Below, piece by piece: positions 19,528-29,562 of a DNA stretch of 64,000 nt; the stretch's first letter is position 1; each line of letters opens with the position of its first letter. The position numbers and the translations under genes were made by a program. The notes beneath the pieces are model-generated. The model was not told the DNA's origin and did no database searches. It saw nothing but the letters and a program-made list of their open reading frames with translations. The DNA comes from Pseudomonas putida (GTDB lineage Bacteria; Pseudomonadota; Gammaproteobacteria; Pseudomonadales; Pseudomonadaceae): assembly GCF_025905425.1 (NCBI RefSeq), contig NZ_CP109603.1:4294501-4358500 (forward strand), given 5' to 3'.

Positions 19528-20673
19528 TCAGTGGCGCGCAGCGCTGTCTTGCAGCTCGGCGTCGGCAGACAGCTGGCGCACGGCGATGTAGCGCTCGCTG
19601 CGGCGGGTGCGGTCGTTGACCTGGCCGACCAGCTGACCACAGGCGGCGTCGATGTCTTCGCCACGGGTGGTGCGGGTGGTGACGTTGAAGCCACCATGGT
19701 GCAGCAGGTCCTGGAAGCGGCGGATAGCGTTATTGCTAGGGCGCTCGTAACCGGAGTGCGGGAACGGGTTGAACGGGATCAGGTTGATCTTGCACGGCAC
19801 GTCGCGCAGCAGTTCGATCATCTGTGCGGCGTGCTCGGGCTGGTCGTTGACGTCCTTGAGCAGGGTGTACTCGACGGTGAGCACGCGCTTGCCACCCAGG
19901 GTGGCCATGTAGCCCATGCACGATTCCAGCAGCACTTTGAGCGGGTACTTCTTGTTGATCGGCACCAGCTGGTTGCGCAGCTCGTCGTTCGGCGCGTGCA
20001 GCGACAACGCCAGCGACACGTCGATGTGCTTGGCCAGTTCGTCGATCATCGGCACCACGCCCGAGGTGGACAAGGTGACGCGACGCTTGGAAATGCCATA
20101 GCCCAGATCATCCATCATGATCTTCATGGCGGCGATGACATTGTCGAAATTCAGCAGAGGCTCGCCCATGCCCATCATGACCACGTTGGTAATCGCGCGG
20201 TCGACTTTGGCCGGGACGGTCCCGAAGGATTTGTTGGCAAGCCATACCTGGCCGATTACTTCGGCGGCGGTGAGGTTGCTGTTGAAGCCTTGCTTGCCTG
20301 TGGAGCAGAAACTGCAGTCCAGGGCGCAGCCGGCTTGCGACGAGACGCAGAGGGTACCGCGGTCGTCGGTTGGAATGTAGACGGTCTCGACGCAGCTGCC
20401 GGAGGCAACGCGGATCACCCATTTACGGGTGCCGTCGGCGGAAATGTCTTCACTGACCACTTCCGGAGGGCGAATTTCGGCAACAGCCTCGAGCTTTTCG
20501 CGCAAGGCCTTGCCGACGTTCGTCATGGCGGCGAAATCATCGACGCCAAAATGGTGAATCCATTTCATCACCTGGCCGGCACGGAAGCGCTTCTCCCCGA
20601 TAGAGTCGAAGAATTGTTCCATTTCCGGCTGGGTCAGGCCCAACAGGTTGATTTTGCCAGTAGATGTCGTCAT
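19528..20673 (-). CDS. rlmN: Dual-specificity 23S rRNA/tRNA adenine-C2 methyltransferase RlmN
   Basis: 381 residues, radical SAM enzyme. The 4Fe-4S ligands are C116, C120 and C123 (CALDCSFC); [14 protein letters not shown] follows, and the resolving C-terminal Cys is in DIDAACGQL. It methylates A2503 of 23S rRNA and A37 of some tRNAs. Sits between ndk (upstream, 28 bases) and pilF. Confidence 0.97.
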   Translation of the reverse strand: MTTSTGKINLLGLTQPEMEQFFDSIGEKRFRAGQVMKWIHHFGVDDFAAMTNVGKALREKLEAVAEIRPPEVVSEDISADGTRKWVIRVASGSCVETVYIPTDDRGTLCVSSQAGCALDCSFCSTGKQGFNSNLTAAEVIGQVWLANKSFGTVPAKVDRAITNVVMMGMGEPLLNFDNVIAAMKIMMDDLGYGISKRRVTLSTSGVVPMIDELAKHIDVSLALSLHAPNDELRNQLVPINKKYPLKVLLESCMGYMATLGGKRVLTVEYTLLKDVNDQPEHAAQMIELLRDVPCKINLIPFNPFPHSGYERPSNNAIRRFQDLLHHGGFNVTTRTTRGEDIDAACGQLVGQVNDRTRRSERYIAVRQLSADAELQDSAARH

Positions 20674-20701
20674 GGATTCACCCTCACCCGTAAGCTTTCG
20701 C

Positions 20702-21127
20702 TTAGCGAGTGGTTACCTCGGTAGCAGCGAAGAAGTAAGCGATTTCGCGAGCAGCAGCAGCTTCGGAGTCCGAACCGTGAACGGCGTTGGCGTCGATCGA
20801 CTCGGCGAAGTCAGCGCGGATGGTGCCGGCAGCAGCTTCTTTAGGGTTGGTAGCGCCCATCAGCTCACGGTTCAGAGCGATGGCGTTTTCGCCTTCCAGA
20901 ACCTGAACAACAACCGGGCCGGAAGTCATGAAGGCAACCAGGTCGCCGAAGAAGCCGCGCTCGCTGTGCTCAGCGTAGAAGCCTTCGGCTTCGGCTTTGG
21001 ACAGTTGCTTGATTTTCGAAGCAACGATTTTCAGGCCGGCGTCTTCGAAGCGAGTGGTGATCTTGCCGATGACGTTTTTGGCAACTGCGTCAGGCTTGAT
21101 GATCGAGAAAGTACGTTGAACAGCCAT
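20702..21127 (-). CDS. ndk: Nucleoside diphosphate kinase
   Basis: 141 residues. The active-site histidine motif appears as NAVHGSDS near residue 117, with the N-terminal [15 protein letters not shown]. It balances NTP and dNTP pools. It is downstream of iscX but separated by a terminator whose loop contains a good -10 sequence, so it probably has its own promoter. Confidence 0.97.
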   Translation of the reverse strand: MAVQRTFSIIKPDAVAKNVIGKITTRFEDAGLKIVASKIKQLSKAEAEGFYAEHSERGFFGDLVAFMTSGPVVVQVLEGENAIALNRELMGATNPKEAAAGTIRADFAESIDANAVHGSDSEAAAAREIAYFFAATEVTTR

Positions 21128-21154
21128 GGAAAACTCCAGAAATATGAGTGTTGC

Positions 21155-21186
21155 GAAAAATTAAACCCGCGAATTATACGCGGGTT
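21155..21186 (-). terminator. isc operon terminator with an embedded -10 element
   Basis: Stem AACCCGCG/CGCGGGTT with a 7-base loop and, on the minus strand, TAATTTTTC after it, about 32 bases after iscX. The loop region reads GCGTATAATTCGC on the minus strand, and TATAAT lies about 50 bases before ndk; a weak TTAGGC -35 is 18 bases upstream. The element may therefore end the isc mRNA and start the ndk mRNA. Confidence 0.75.
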
Positions 21187-21217
21187 CAAGGGGATTGCCT
21201 AACCTGCAGCGTCGCAC

Positions 21218-21418
21218 TTAGTCGGCTTCATCAATCCAGGCCGCCTGGATGGCCTCGAGCACTTTCTCACCGCCGCGTGACGGATCGTCGCTGAAGTCAG
21301 GCAATGCCAGCACCCAGCGGTGCAGATCGACGAAATTCACATAACGAGGATCGACGTCCGGCTTGCTTTCTGCAAGCTGGATGGCGATCTCAAGTACATC
21401 AACCCATTTCAGACTCAT
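21218..21418 (-). CDS. iscX: Fe-S cluster assembly regulator IscX (YfhJ)
   Basis: 66 residues, the usual size. Family features are LKWVDVLEIAIQLAE at the N-terminus and the acidic patch DPRYVNFVDLHRWVLALPDF. IscX binds IscS and iron and tunes cysteine desulfurase activity. Last gene of the isc operon, 11 bases after fdx. Confidence 0.95.
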   Translation of the reverse strand: MSLKWVDVLEIAIQLAESKPDVDPRYVNFVDLHRWVLALPDFSDDPSRGGEKVLEAIQAAWIDEAD

Positions 21419-21428
21419 GCAAAAATCC

Positions 21429-21770
21429 TCAGTGGGGCGCTTCGGCAGCGTGGTTAAGCGAATACTTGGGGATCTCGATGGTCAGGTCTTCATCACCGAC
21501 GACCACCTGGCAGCCGAGGCGCGACTGGGCCTCCAGGCCCCAGGCCTTGTCCAGCATGTCCTCTTCGAGCTCGTCGGCTTCCTCGAGCGAGTCGAAACCT
21601 TTGCGAACAATGCAGTGGCAAGTAGTGCAGGCCTTGACGCCACCGCAGGCGCTTTCCATCTCGATGTGATGATCGTGGGCCAACTCCAGGATGTTGGTCC
21701 CGGTCGGTACCTCCACGGTCAGCCCTTCTGGGCAGAACTTCTCGTGCGGCAGGAATGTCACCAGCGGCAT
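21429..21770 (-). CDS. fdx: ISC-type [2Fe-2S] ferredoxin
   Basis: 113 residues. Cluster ligands are C42, C48 and C51 (CGGVKACTTC) plus a fourth in RLGCQVVV. It donates electrons during cluster assembly. It begins 4 bases after the hscA stop. Confidence 0.96.
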   Translation of the reverse strand: MPLVTFLPHEKFCPEGLTVEVPTGTNILELAHDHHIEMESACGGVKACTTCHCIVRKGFDSLEEADELEEDMLDKAWGLEAQSRLGCQVVVGDEDLTIEIPKYSLNHAAEAPH

Positions 21771-21773
21771 CGG

Positions 21774-23636
21774 TTACTCCTCGATCTCATTCAGGTTGCG
21801 CCCGGCCAGTGCGGCTTTGACCGTCGAATCAAGGCGACGGGCGGCAAATGCATCGGTCACCTGCGACAGACGCTTGGTCTGTTGCTCGATGGCGGGGCCA
21901 TCGGTGCCGGTCAGCAAATCACGTAGTTCTTGCATCTGGAATTCGATGGCTTCGCGCTCTTCGCTGCTGAGCAAGCGTTCGCCGTCGGCGTCCAAGGCAC
22001 CCTGTACCGCTTCGAGCAGGCGTTCGCCGTCAACCTGGTGTTCACGCAGCTGACGCGCCTGCTTGTCACTGCCTGCGTGCTCGAAGGAATCCTTGAGCAT
22101 GCGAGCGATCTCACCGTCGGTCAGGCCGTAGGACGGCTTGACCTGAATGCTGGCCTCGACGCCCGACCCCAGTTCGCGGGCAGCGACACTGAGCAGGCCA
22201 TCGGCATCGACCTGGAAGGTCACGCGGATCTTCGCGGCACCGGCAACCATCGCCGGAATGCCGCGCAGCTCGAAGCGCGCCAGGGAGCGGCAGTCGCTGA
22301 TCAGCTCGCGCTCACCCTGCAGGACGTGGATCATCATGGCCGACTGGCCATCTTTGTACGTGGTGAACTCCTGCGCGCGCGCCACCGGAATGGTGGTGTT
22401 GCGCGGGATCACCTTCTCCATCAACCCGCCCATGGTCTCAAGCCCCAGGGACAGCGGGATGACGTCGAGCAGCAACAGCTCACCACCTTCGCGGCGGTTG
22501 CCAGCCAGGGTGTCGGCCTGGATGGCAGCACCGATGGCCACCACCTGATCGGGGTCGATGGAGGTCAGCGGGGTACGGCCGAACAGCGTGCCGACGGCGT
22601 CGCGTACGCGTGGCACGCGGGTCGAACCGCCAACCATGACCACCGCACCGACTTCTTCCAGCTCGACGCCGCTGTCGCGCACAGCGCGGCGGCAGGCCTT
22701 GAGGCTGCGGGCGATCAAGGGCTCGATCATGGCTTCGAAGGCTGCGCGGCTCAGCTCGCCCTGCCAGGCGCCGTGACTGACGCTGACCACGTCGGCATCG
22801 GTCAGGGCCTCTTTGGCGGCGCACGCGGCCTGCAGCAACTGGCGCTGAGTCGCCGGGTCTAGGTCGGAGGAAAGGCCTGCCTGCTCGATGATCCAGCCAG
22901 CGATGGCGTGGTCGAAATCATCACCGCCCAGGGCGGTATCGCCGCCGGTGGCCAGGACTTCGAAGACGCCGGCAGTCAGGCGCAGAATGGAAATATCAAA
23001 GGTACCGCCGCCCAGGTCATAGATGGCCACCACGCCTTCGGCGTTCTGGTCCAGGCCATAGGCCACGGCCGCTGCGGTCGGCTCGTTGAGCAGGCGCAGC
23101 ACATTGAGGCCTGCCAGGCGCGCGGCGTCCTTGGTGGCCTGGCGCTGAGCGTCGTCGAAATAGGCCGGCACGGTGATCACCGCCCCCACCAGATCGCCAC
23201 CGAGGGTTTGCTCGGCGCGCTCACGCAGTACCTTGAGGATGTCGGCGGACACTTCCACCGGGCTTTTCGGCCCCTGGACGGTGTCGATGAACGGCATGTG
23301 CGACTCACCGCCAATGAAGCGGTACGGCAGCTGTTCGCCCAACTGCTTGACGTCGGCCAGACCACGCCCCATCAGGCGCTTTACCGACAGCACGGTGTTC
23401 AGTGGGTCGCTGGAAGCGGCATCGCGCGCAGCCTGCCCGACTTCGCTGCGCCCTTCGAGGTAGCGCACCGCAGACGGCAGAATGACATTACCCTGCGCAT
23501 CGGGCAGGGGCTCGCTACGACCGCTGCGCAAGGCAGCGACCAGAGAATTGGTGGTACCCAGGTCGATACCCACCGCCAGGCGGCGCTGGTGCGGCTGAGG
23601 GGTCTGACCGGGTTCGGCGATCTGCAGTAGGGCCAT
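21774..23636 (-). CDS. hscA: Fe-S assembly Hsp70 chaperone HscA
   Basis: 620 residues. The ATPase domain starts [12 protein letters not shown] and contains [13 protein letters not shown] and [15 protein letters not shown]; the substrate-binding domain (from about residue 385) takes the LPPVK peptide of IscU. Works with HscB to release clusters from IscU. Shorter C-terminal lid than DnaK, as is normal for HscA. Confidence 0.97.
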   Translation of the reverse strand: MALLQIAEPGQTPQPHQRRLAVGIDLGTTNSLVAALRSGRSEPLPDAQGNVILPSAVRYLEGRSEVGQAARDAASSDPLNTVLSVKRLMGRGLADVKQLGEQLPYRFIGGESHMPFIDTVQGPKSPVEVSADILKVLRERAEQTLGGDLVGAVITVPAYFDDAQRQATKDAARLAGLNVLRLLNEPTAAAVAYGLDQNAEGVVAIYDLGGGTFDISILRLTAGVFEVLATGGDTALGGDDFDHAIAGWIIEQAGLSSDLDPATQRQLLQAACAAKEALTDADVVSVSHGAWQGELSRAAFEAMIEPLIARSLKACRRAVRDSGVELEEVGAVVMVGGSTRVPRVRDAVGTLFGRTPLTSIDPDQVVAIGAAIQADTLAGNRREGGELLLLDVIPLSLGLETMGGLMEKVIPRNTTIPVARAQEFTTYKDGQSAMMIHVLQGERELISDCRSLARFELRGIPAMVAGAAKIRVTFQVDADGLLSVAARELGSGVEASIQVKPSYGLTDGEIARMLKDSFEHAGSDKQARQLREHQVDGERLLEAVQGALDADGERLLSSEEREAIEFQMQELRDLLTGTDGPAIEQQTKRLSQVTDAFAARRLDSTVKAALAGRNLNEIEE

Positions 23637-23678
23637 GCTTATCTGAATACCTTAGGCGTCATCACGGGAGACACCGGG

Positions 23679-24200
23679 TTAATCGTCGAGGCGCTCTTCC
23701 AGTTGGCGCACTTCTTGGGCGAGCTTGTCGAGGAACTGCATGCGGCGCATCAGGCGTTCAGCCTTCTCGCGCTCGTCTGCGACATCCCAGCAGGCGGCGA
23801 AATCCTCGTTCAGCGTGTCCTGAGCGACCTTGAGGCGCTTCTTGAACACGCCAACACCATCAAGGTCGGCTTCGTCCTGCAGCTCTTCGAGCTCTTCACG
23901 CCACTGCATCTGCTGCAACAGGAAGTCGGGGTCGTGGACCGTGACTTCCTGGGGCACTTCGTGGCCACCGATGGCCAGCAGATAGCGGGCTCGGCGCGGC
24001 GCACTGCGCAGGGTCTGGTAGGCGTCGTTGAGGGCCGCGGATTTTTCCAGCGCAACGCGCTGCTCACGCTCGGAAGCGTCGGCAAAGCGATCGGGATGGA
24101 CTTCGCGGGCCAGCTCGCGATAGCGAGTGGCCAGCTTGTCGAGATCCAGGCGGAAGCTTGGCTGGAGGTCAAACAGTGCGAAATGACAAGGAGTACCCAC
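23679..24200 (-). CDS. hscB: Fe-S assembly J-domain co-chaperone HscB
   Basis: 173 residues from a GTG at 24198-24200 (protein start [15 protein letters not shown]). The J-domain HPD is seen in [11 protein letters not shown]; the C-terminal three-helix bundle binds IscU. A longer reading to 24239 would run into iscA and is rejected. Lies between iscA and hscA. Confidence 0.95.
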   Translation of the reverse strand: MGTPCHFALFDLQPSFRLDLDKLATRYRELAREVHPDRFADASEREQRVALEKSAALNDAYQTLRSAPRRARYLLAIGGHEVPQEVTVHDPDFLLQQMQWREELEELQDEADLDGVGVFKKRLKVAQDTLNEDFAACWDVADEREKAERLMRRMQFLDKLAQEVRQLEERLDD

Positions 24201-24208
24201 AGCCAGCC

Positions 24209-24532
24209 TCAGACGTTGAAGCTTTCGCCGCAGCCACACTCACCGCGCACGTTGGGGTTGTTGAACTTGAAGCCTTCGTTCAACCCTTCCTTGACGAAGT
24301 CCAGCTCGGTACCGTCGAGGTACACCAGGCTCTTGGGATCGATGATCACCTTGACGCCGTGGTTCTCGAAGACCGTGTCTTCGTCAGCCAATTCGTCGAC
24401 GAACTCCAGCACATAGGCCAGGCCCGAGCAACCGGTGGTGCGCACGCCCAGGCGAATACCTTCGCCCTTGCCGCGCCCTTCGAGGGAACGCCGCACATGG
24501 TTGGCGGCGGCTTCTGTCATGCTGATAGCCAT
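24209..24532 (-). CDS. iscA: A-type Fe-S carrier IscA
   Basis: 107 residues with the three conserved cysteines: one in [10 protein letters not shown] and two in GECGCGESF near the C-terminus. Carries clusters or iron from IscU to apo-proteins. 28 bases after iscU. Confidence 0.96.
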   Translation of the reverse strand: MAISMTEAAANHVRRSLEGRGKGEGIRLGVRTTGCSGLAYVLEFVDELADEDTVFENHGVKVIIDPKSLVYLDGTELDFVKEGLNEGFKFNNPNVRGECGCGESFNV

Positions 24533-24560
24533 CGGAACTCCTTACCTCGCAACAGGCGAC

Positions 24561-24947
24561 TTAGATCAAGCCTTTCTTCTGCTTGTAATCGCGTACGGCT
24601 GCCTTGATGGCATCTTCGGCGAGTACCGAGCAGTGGATCTTGACCGGCGGCAACGCCAGTTCTTCGGCCAGCTGGGTGTTCTTGATGGTTTCGGCTTCGT
24701 CCAGGGTCTTGCCCTTCATCCACTCAGTGGCGAGGGAGCTGGAGGCGATGGCCGAACCGCAGCCGTAGGTCTTGAATTTGGCGTCTTCGATGACGCCCTG
24801 CTCGTTGACCTTGATCTGCAGACGCATCACGTCACCGCAGGCCGGCGCGCCGACCATGCCGGTACCGACATCCGGGTCTTCGGCGTTCATCTTGCCGACG
24901 TTACGTGGGTTTTCGTAGTGGTCGATGACCTTTTCACTGTATGCCAT
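24561..24947 (-). CDS. iscU: Fe-S cluster scaffold IscU
   Basis: 128 residues. Ligand cysteines are in GAPACGDVM (C37), TYGCGSAIASSS (C63) and KIHCSVLAEDA (C106); the HscA recognition sequence LPPVK precedes the last Cys. Scaffold for [2Fe-2S] assembly with sulfur from IscS. Confidence 0.98.
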   Translation of the reverse strand: MAYSEKVIDHYENPRNVGKMNAEDPDVGTGMVGAPACGDVMRLQIKVNEQGVIEDAKFKTYGCGSAIASSSLATEWMKGKTLDEAETIKNTQLAEELALPPVKIHCSVLAEDAIKAAVRDYKQKKGLI

Positions 24948-24993
24948 GGTGCAATTCCTTCCTCATCAGGGAGCCGCTCTTGCCGGCGACTGC

Positions 24994-26208
24994 TTAGTGG
25001 GCGGCCCACTCGATCTTGGAGATGTCAACGCCGTCTTTGTACATATCCCACAGCGGCGACAGCTCACGCAGTTTGTTAACGGCCTCGCAGACTTTCTGCG
25101 CGGCGTAGTCGACTTCTTCTTCAGTGGTGAAGCGACCGAAGGAGAAGCGGATCGAGCTGTGCGCCAGCTCGTCGTTGCGGCCCAGAGCACGCAGTACGTA
25201 CGACGGCTCGAGCGAAGCGGAGGTACAGGCCGAACCGGACGATACGGCGATGTCTTTCAGGGACATCAGCAGCGACTCGCCTTCGACGTAGTTGAAGCTC
25301 AGGTTCAGGTTGTGCGGCACGCGGGCAGTCTGGCTGCCGTTGACGTACAGCTCTTCAAGGTCCGAGACCTGCTTGAAGAAGCGGTCGCTCAGGGCCTTGA
25401 TGCGCGCGTTCTCGCTGGCCATTTCCTGCTTGGCAATGGCGAAGGCTTCGCCCATACCGACGATCTGGTGAGTCGGCAGAGTGCCCGAACGCATGCCGCG
25501 CTCATGGCCACCACCGTGGATGATCGCTTCCAGACGGACACGCGGCTTGCGGCTGACGTACAGCGCGCCGATGCCTTTAGGGCCGTAGACCTTGTGCGCC
25601 GAGAACGACATCAGGTCGACCTTGAGCTTCTGCAGGTCGATTTCGACCTTGCCAGCCGACTGGGCGGCATCGACGTGGAACAGCACGCCGCGGGAGCGGG
25701 TCAGCTCACCGATGGCGGCGATGTCGTTGATCGAGCCGACTTCGTTGTTGACGTGCATCAGCGAGACCAGAATGGTGTCGTCGCGCAGCACGGCCTCGAC
25801 TTGGGCCGGGGTGACGATGCCGTCTTCGCCTGGCTCCAGGTAGGTGACTTCGAAACCTTCACGCTCGAGCTGGCGAGCGGTGTCCAGGACCGCCTTGTGC
25901 TCGATCTTGGAGGTGATGATGTGCTTGCCCTTGGTCTGATAGAAGTGCGCGACACCTTTGAGTGCGAGGTTGTCGGACTCGGTGGCACCGCTGGTCCAGA
26001 CGATTTCGCGCGGATCGGCGTTGATCAGTTCGGCGACCTGGCGACGACCGTTCTCGACCGCTTCTTCGGCTTTCCAGCCGAAGACGTGGGAGCGCGAAGC
26101 CGGGTTACCGAAGTTCCCGTCGACCAGCAGGCAGTCGGCCATTTTCTGGGCGACGCGGGGATCGACCGGGGTGGTCGCGGAGTAATCGAGGTAGATCGGC
26201 AACTTCAT
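24994..26208 (-). CDS. iscS: Cysteine desulfurase IscS
   Basis: 404 residues. The PLP lysine is in [11 protein letters not shown] and the persulfide-carrying Cys in [14 protein letters not shown] near residue 328. It supplies sulfur to IscU and to tRNA thiolation. 47 bases downstream of iscR. Confidence 0.98.
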   Translation of the reverse strand: MKLPIYLDYSATTPVDPRVAQKMADCLLVDGNFGNPASRSHVFGWKAEEAVENGRRQVAELINADPREIVWTSGATESDNLALKGVAHFYQTKGKHIITSKIEHKAVLDTARQLEREGFEVTYLEPGEDGIVTPAQVEAVLRDDTILVSLMHVNNEVGSINDIAAIGELTRSRGVLFHVDAAQSAGKVEIDLQKLKVDLMSFSAHKVYGPKGIGALYVSRKPRVRLEAIIHGGGHERGMRSGTLPTHQIVGMGEAFAIAKQEMASENARIKALSDRFFKQVSDLEELYVNGSQTARVPHNLNLSFNYVEGESLLMSLKDIAVSSGSACTSASLEPSYVLRALGRNDELAHSSIRFSFGRFTTEEEVDYAAQKVCEAVNKLRELSPLWDMYKDGVDISKIEWAAH

Positions 26209-26255
26209 GGATATCTCCTATCAGGCGGTGGCGTCGCTCGTCGCTTTCATAAAGG

Positions 26256-26747
26256 TCAGTCGACGGCGGACGTCTCAATCTTGTCCAACTGGGCGGATCG
26301 GCCTGCGACACGACGCAGGTCCTGGCGCTGGGCGACTTCCTGCACCTCACGGCGCTTGACGAGGTCGGCCAGGCTGATGCCGCTGAGGAATTCATGGATC
26401 TGCTGGCTGAGATCGCACCACAAGTGGTGGGTCAGGCAGGTGTCACCGGCATGGCAATCCCCAAGGCCCTGGCAACGGGTGGCATCGACCGATTCGTTGA
26501 CCGCGTCGATGACCTGCGCCACCTGGATGGTTTCCATGCCCCGCGACAGCTGATAGCCACCGCCTGGACCGCGCACACTGGATACCAGGCTGCTGCGGCG
26601 CAGCTTGGCGAACAGCTGTTCCAGATAAGAGAGGGAAATGCCCTGGCGCTCGGAAATGTCGGCCAAAGACACCGGCCCATGCTGCGCGTGCAACGCCAGG
26701 TCAAGCATGGCTGTCACGGCGTATCGGCCTTTGGTAGTCAGTCGCAT
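26256..26747 (-). CDS. iscR: Rrf2-family Fe-S regulator IscR
   Basis: 163 residues. The N-terminal winged helix ([20 protein letters not shown]) is followed by the cluster ligands C92, C98, C104 and H107 ([17 protein letters not shown]). In its [2Fe-2S] form it represses the isc operon; two adjacent type-1-like sites overlap its own promoter. Confidence 0.97.
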   Translation of the reverse strand: MRLTTKGRYAVTAMLDLALHAQHGPVSLADISERQGISLSYLEQLFAKLRRSSLVSSVRGPGGGYQLSRGMETIQVAQVIDAVNESVDATRCQGLGDCHAGDTCLTHHLWCDLSQQIHEFLSGISLADLVKRREVQEVAQRQDLRRVAGRSAQLDKIETSAVD

Positions 26748-26784
26748 GGCTATTGGGTACCACGGGAGTTACAGGATGTGAGCG

Positions 26785-26813
26785 AGTATGCGATTCCCGA
26801 GCATTTAAGTCAA
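26785..26813 (-). promoter_or_regulatory. isc operon promoter
   Basis: On the minus strand: -35 TTGACT (26808-26813), a 17-base spacer and -10 CATACT (26785-26790), about 40 bases upstream of iscR. The -35 lies inside the first IscR-like site. Confidence 0.7.
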
Positions 26814-26842
26814 CTATTAGACCTACTGCTTTAGTCGGGTTT
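26793..26842 (-). promoter_or_regulatory. Two adjacent IscR type-1-like operator sites
   Basis: Site 1 (26793-26817) reads ATAGTTGACT, then TAAAT, then GCTCGGGAAT on the minus strand. Site 2 (26818-26842) reads AAACCCGACT, then AAAGC, then AGTAGGTCTA. Both fit the E. coli type-1 pattern ATASYYGACTRWWWYAGTCR with a few mismatches and abut exactly. Site 1 overlaps the -35. Confidence 0.65.
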
Positions 26843-26876
26843 TGCGTCGGGAGGCGGGCGCGATTGTAGCAGACGA

Positions 26877-26896
26877 GGGGCGTGAGCACACGCCCC
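26877..26896 (-). terminator. Hairpin after cysE
   Basis: Perfect stem GGGGCGTG/CACGCCCC with a 4-base loop about 30 bases after the cysE stop, no T-run. It probably separates the trmJ-cysE transcript from the isc promoter. Confidence 0.5.
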
Positions 26897-26926
26897 GTAT
26901 GTCACTATGATTTCAGCGCGGCGCGA

Positions 26927-27712
26927 TCAATGCGACTGAGTGTCGCGCTGGGCGCCCTGGGCAACTTCGGTGAAATCGTCTTCCGGCAGTGCCGGCAACT
27001 CCTTGGCGCAGTAGTCACTGCCCATTTTGGTCAGCGCACCGCACATGCCTTCCAGGCGCTCATCGACCGCTTGCAGATGGTCGAGCATCTGGCCGATGGC
27101 GCGCGCAACCGGGTCGGGCATGTCGCCACTGACGCCATAGGCATCGAAGCCGATCTTCTCGGCCATGGCTTTGCGCCGGGCTTCGACTTCGGTCTCTTCG
27201 CTTTTGACGATAATGCGGCCTGGGATGCCGACGGCGGTCGCCCCTGCCGGCACCGCCTTGGTGACCACGGCGTTGGAGCCGATCTTGGCCCCGGCACCGA
27301 CCGTGAACGGGCCCAGCACTTTGGCCCCCGCCCCCACCACCACGCCGTTTTCCAGGGTCGGATGGCGCTTGCCTTTATTCCAGCTGGTACCACCCAGGGT
27401 CACGCCCTGATAAAGCGTGACATCGTCGCCAATCTCGGCGGTCTCGCCAATGACGATGCCCATGCCGTGGTCGATGAAGAAGCGCCGGCCAATGGTGGCG
27501 CCGGGGTGGATTTCGATCCCGGTCATCCAGCGCCCGAAGTTCGACACCAGCCGGGCCAGCCATTTGAAATCACGCGTCCACAAGGCATTGCCAAGCCGGT
27601 GCAGCCAGATGGCGTGCATGCCGGGGTAGCAGGTCAGCACCTCAAAGGCGTTGCGCGCAGCGGGGTCACGGTGGAATACGCTTTGAATATCTTCACGCAG
27701 ACGTTCGAACAT
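26927..27712 (-). CDS. cysE: Serine O-acetyltransferase
   Basis: 261 residues. Left-handed beta-helix hexapeptides are visible ([57 protein letters not shown]), with the N-terminal helical part typical of SAT. Makes O-acetylserine for cysteine synthesis. Lying directly upstream of the isc operon, it supplies the cysteine that IscS uses. 4 bases after trmJ. Confidence 0.95.
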   Translation of the reverse strand: MFERLREDIQSVFHRDPAARNAFEVLTCYPGMHAIWLHRLGNALWTRDFKWLARLVSNFGRWMTGIEIHPGATIGRRFFIDHGMGIVIGETAEIGDDVTLYQGVTLGGTSWNKGKRHPTLENGVVVGAGAKVLGPFTVGAGAKIGSNAVVTKAVPAGATAVGIPGRIIVKSEETEVEARRKAMAEKIGFDAYGVSGDMPDPVARAIGQMLDHLQAVDERLEGMCGALTKMGSDYCAKELPALPEDDFTEVAQGAQRDTQSH

Positions 27713-27715
27713 CTG

Positions 27716-28471
27716 TCAGCCCTTCCTTTTATGCGGTTCGCCCCGAGCCACTTTCTGGGTCTCGGTGAGGATACCGCGCAAAATGCTCATTTCCGGACGC
27801 TCGACGGAGCTTCGCCCATACAACCGGCGCAGGCGCGCCATCAGGTGCTTGGGCTTCTCGGGGTCAAGGAAGCCGATGTCCACCAGGGTCTTTTCCAGGT
27901 GGTCGTAGAACAGCTCCATTTCGTCCATGGTCGCCAGCTCGCTGGCGTCGACCTTCTCGACTTTGGCCGGTGCATCCTCGGCCGCCAGCCAGGCCATGCG
28001 CACCTCATAAGAGAGCACCTGGACAGCGGCAGCCAGATTCAGCGAGCTGAAGTCGGGGTTCGAGGGAATGTGCACGTGGAAGTGACATCGCTGCAGTTCT
28101 TCGTTGGTCAGGCCGGCGTGCTCGCGACCGAACACCAGGGCGATTTCCTCGCCGCCCAGCGCATGCTCCACAGCCTTGGCCCCGCATTCGCGAGGGTCGA
28201 TCAGCGGCCAGGGAATACTGCGCTCGCGGGCACTGGTGCCCATCACCAGGTTGCAGCCGACCAGCGCCTGCTCCAGGCTGTCGACGACCTGGGCGTTGCC
28301 CAGCACATCGTCGGCGCCCGAGGCACGCGCACTGGCTTCGGCAGCGGGAAACTCTTTCGGCTGCACCAGCACCAGACGCGACAAGCCCATGTTTTTCATG
28401 GCACGCGCAGCGCCGCCGATGTTGCCGGGGTGGCTGGTATTGACCAGAACAACACGAATATTTTGCAGCAC
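27716..28471 (-). CDS. trmJ: tRNA (cytidine/uridine-2'-O-)-methyltransferase TrmJ
   Basis: 251 residues, SPOUT fold. Seen: VVLVNTSHPGNIGGAARAMK at the N-terminus and the trefoil-knot SAM segment LVFGREHAGLTNEELQRC, with IPSNPDFSSLNLAAAVQVL. Methylates the 2'-O of position 32 in several tRNAs. Divergent from suhB across a 150-base promoter region. Confidence 0.93.
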   Translation of the reverse strand: MLQNIRVVLVNTSHPGNIGGAARAMKNMGLSRLVLVQPKEFPAAEASARASGADDVLGNAQVVDSLEQALVGCNLVMGTSARERSIPWPLIDPRECGAKAVEHALGGEEIALVFGREHAGLTNEELQRCHFHVHIPSNPDFSSLNLAAAVQVLSYEVRMAWLAAEDAPAKVEKVDASELATMDEMELFYDHLEKTLVDIGFLDPEKPKHLMARLRRLYGRSSVERPEMSILRGILTETQKVARGEPHKRKG

Positions 28472-28574
28472 GGTGTTGTGCTCTCAGAGGCAGATATCAG
28501 GGGCTTCGATCTTACAGAACCGACAGACGTAACGCCATGAAAGCAAATGTGACACTTCTGCCGTCAAAGATTTC

Positions 28575-28583
28575 TGCTAGAAT
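28575..28583 (+). promoter_or_regulatory. Extended -10 promoter of suhB
   Basis: TGCTAGAAT (TG-N-TAGAAT) about 40 bases before the suhB ATG; no convincing -35, as expected for an extended -10 promoter. Confidence 0.5.
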
Positions 28584-28622
28584 GATCGGCTTTCTTCTTT
28601 AACATCTCCAGGTGACCCGCCC

Positions 28623-29441
28623 ATGCAGCCTATGCTGAATATCGCCCTGCGCGCCGCTCGCAGCGCCAGTGAACTGATTTTCCGCTCCATCGAACGCCTG
28701 GATAGCATCAAGGTCGATGAGAAAGAGGCCAAGGACTACGTTTCCGAAGTCGATCGCGCCGCCGAACAGAAAATCGTCGACGCCCTGCGCAAGGCCTACC
28801 CGAACCACTCCATTCAGGGTGAAGAGACCGGCATGCACGCGGGCACCGGTGAAGAAGGCAAGGACTACCTGTGGATCATCGACCCACTGGACGGTACCAC
28901 CAACTTCCTGCGTGGCATCCCTCACTTCGCCGTCAGCATCGCCTGCAAATACCGTGGCCGCCTTGAGCACGCTGTGGTTCTCGACCCGGTTCGCCAGGAA
29001 GAATTCACCGCCAGCCGTGGCCGTGGCGCCCAGCTCAATGGTCGTCGCCTGCGCGTCAGCTCGCGCACCAGCCTGGACGGCGCCCTGCTGGGTACCGGCT
29101 TCCCGTTCCGTGACAGCCAGATGGACGGCCTGGACAACTACCTGGGCATGTTCCGCGCCCTGACTGGCCAAACTGCCGGCATCCGCCGCGCGGGCTCCGC
29201 CAGCCTGGACCTGGCTTACGTCGCCGCTGGCCGTTTCGATGCCTTCTGGGAGTCGGGCCTGTCCGAGTGGGACATGGCTGCAGGCGTACTGCTGATTCAG
29301 GAAGCAGGCGGCCTGGTAAGCGACTTCAACGGTGGCCATGACTTCCTCGACAAGGGCCACATCGTCGCTGGCAACATCAAGTGTTTCAAAGCGGTACTGA
29401 CGGCTATCCAGCCGCACCTGCCAGAGAGCATGAAGCGCTAA
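28623..29441 (+). CDS. suhB: Inositol-1-monophosphatase family protein SuhB
   Basis: 272 residues. Metal-binding motifs GEETG (E near 67), IDPLDGTTNF and the late WDMAAGVLL are intact. SuhB hydrolyses inositol phosphates and also acts in rRNA antitermination; in P. aeruginosa it affects virulence regulation. Own promoter and a strong terminator. Confidence 0.95.
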   Translation: MQPMLNIALRAARSASELIFRSIERLDSIKVDEKEAKDYVSEVDRAAEQKIVDALRKAYPNHSIQGEETGMHAGTGEEGKDYLWIIDPLDGTTNFLRGIPHFAVSIACKYRGRLEHAVVLDPVRQEEFTASRGRGAQLNGRRLRVSSRTSLDGALLGTGFPFRDSQMDGLDNYLGMFRALTGQTAGIRRAGSASLDLAYVAAGRFDAFWESGLSEWDMAAGVLLIQEAGGLVSDFNGGHDFLDKGHIVAGNIKCFKAVLTAIQPHLPESMKR

Positions 29442-29460
29442 GCGCGAATTGCATTTAAAG

Positions 29461-29485
29461 AAGCACCCCTAGGGGTGCTTTTTTT
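29461..29485 (+). terminator. suhB terminator
   Basis: Perfect palindrome AAGCACCCCT/AGGGGTGCTT followed by TTTTT, 20 bases after the suhB stop. It marks the left boundary of the quorum-sensing locus. Confidence 0.95.
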
Positions 29486-29562
29486 ATGGGCACGCAGAGC
29501 GCTTGGCATTTAGCTGACTGTGCAACGTATTGATAAAACACCGGATCCCAGCAAACAGCCAC

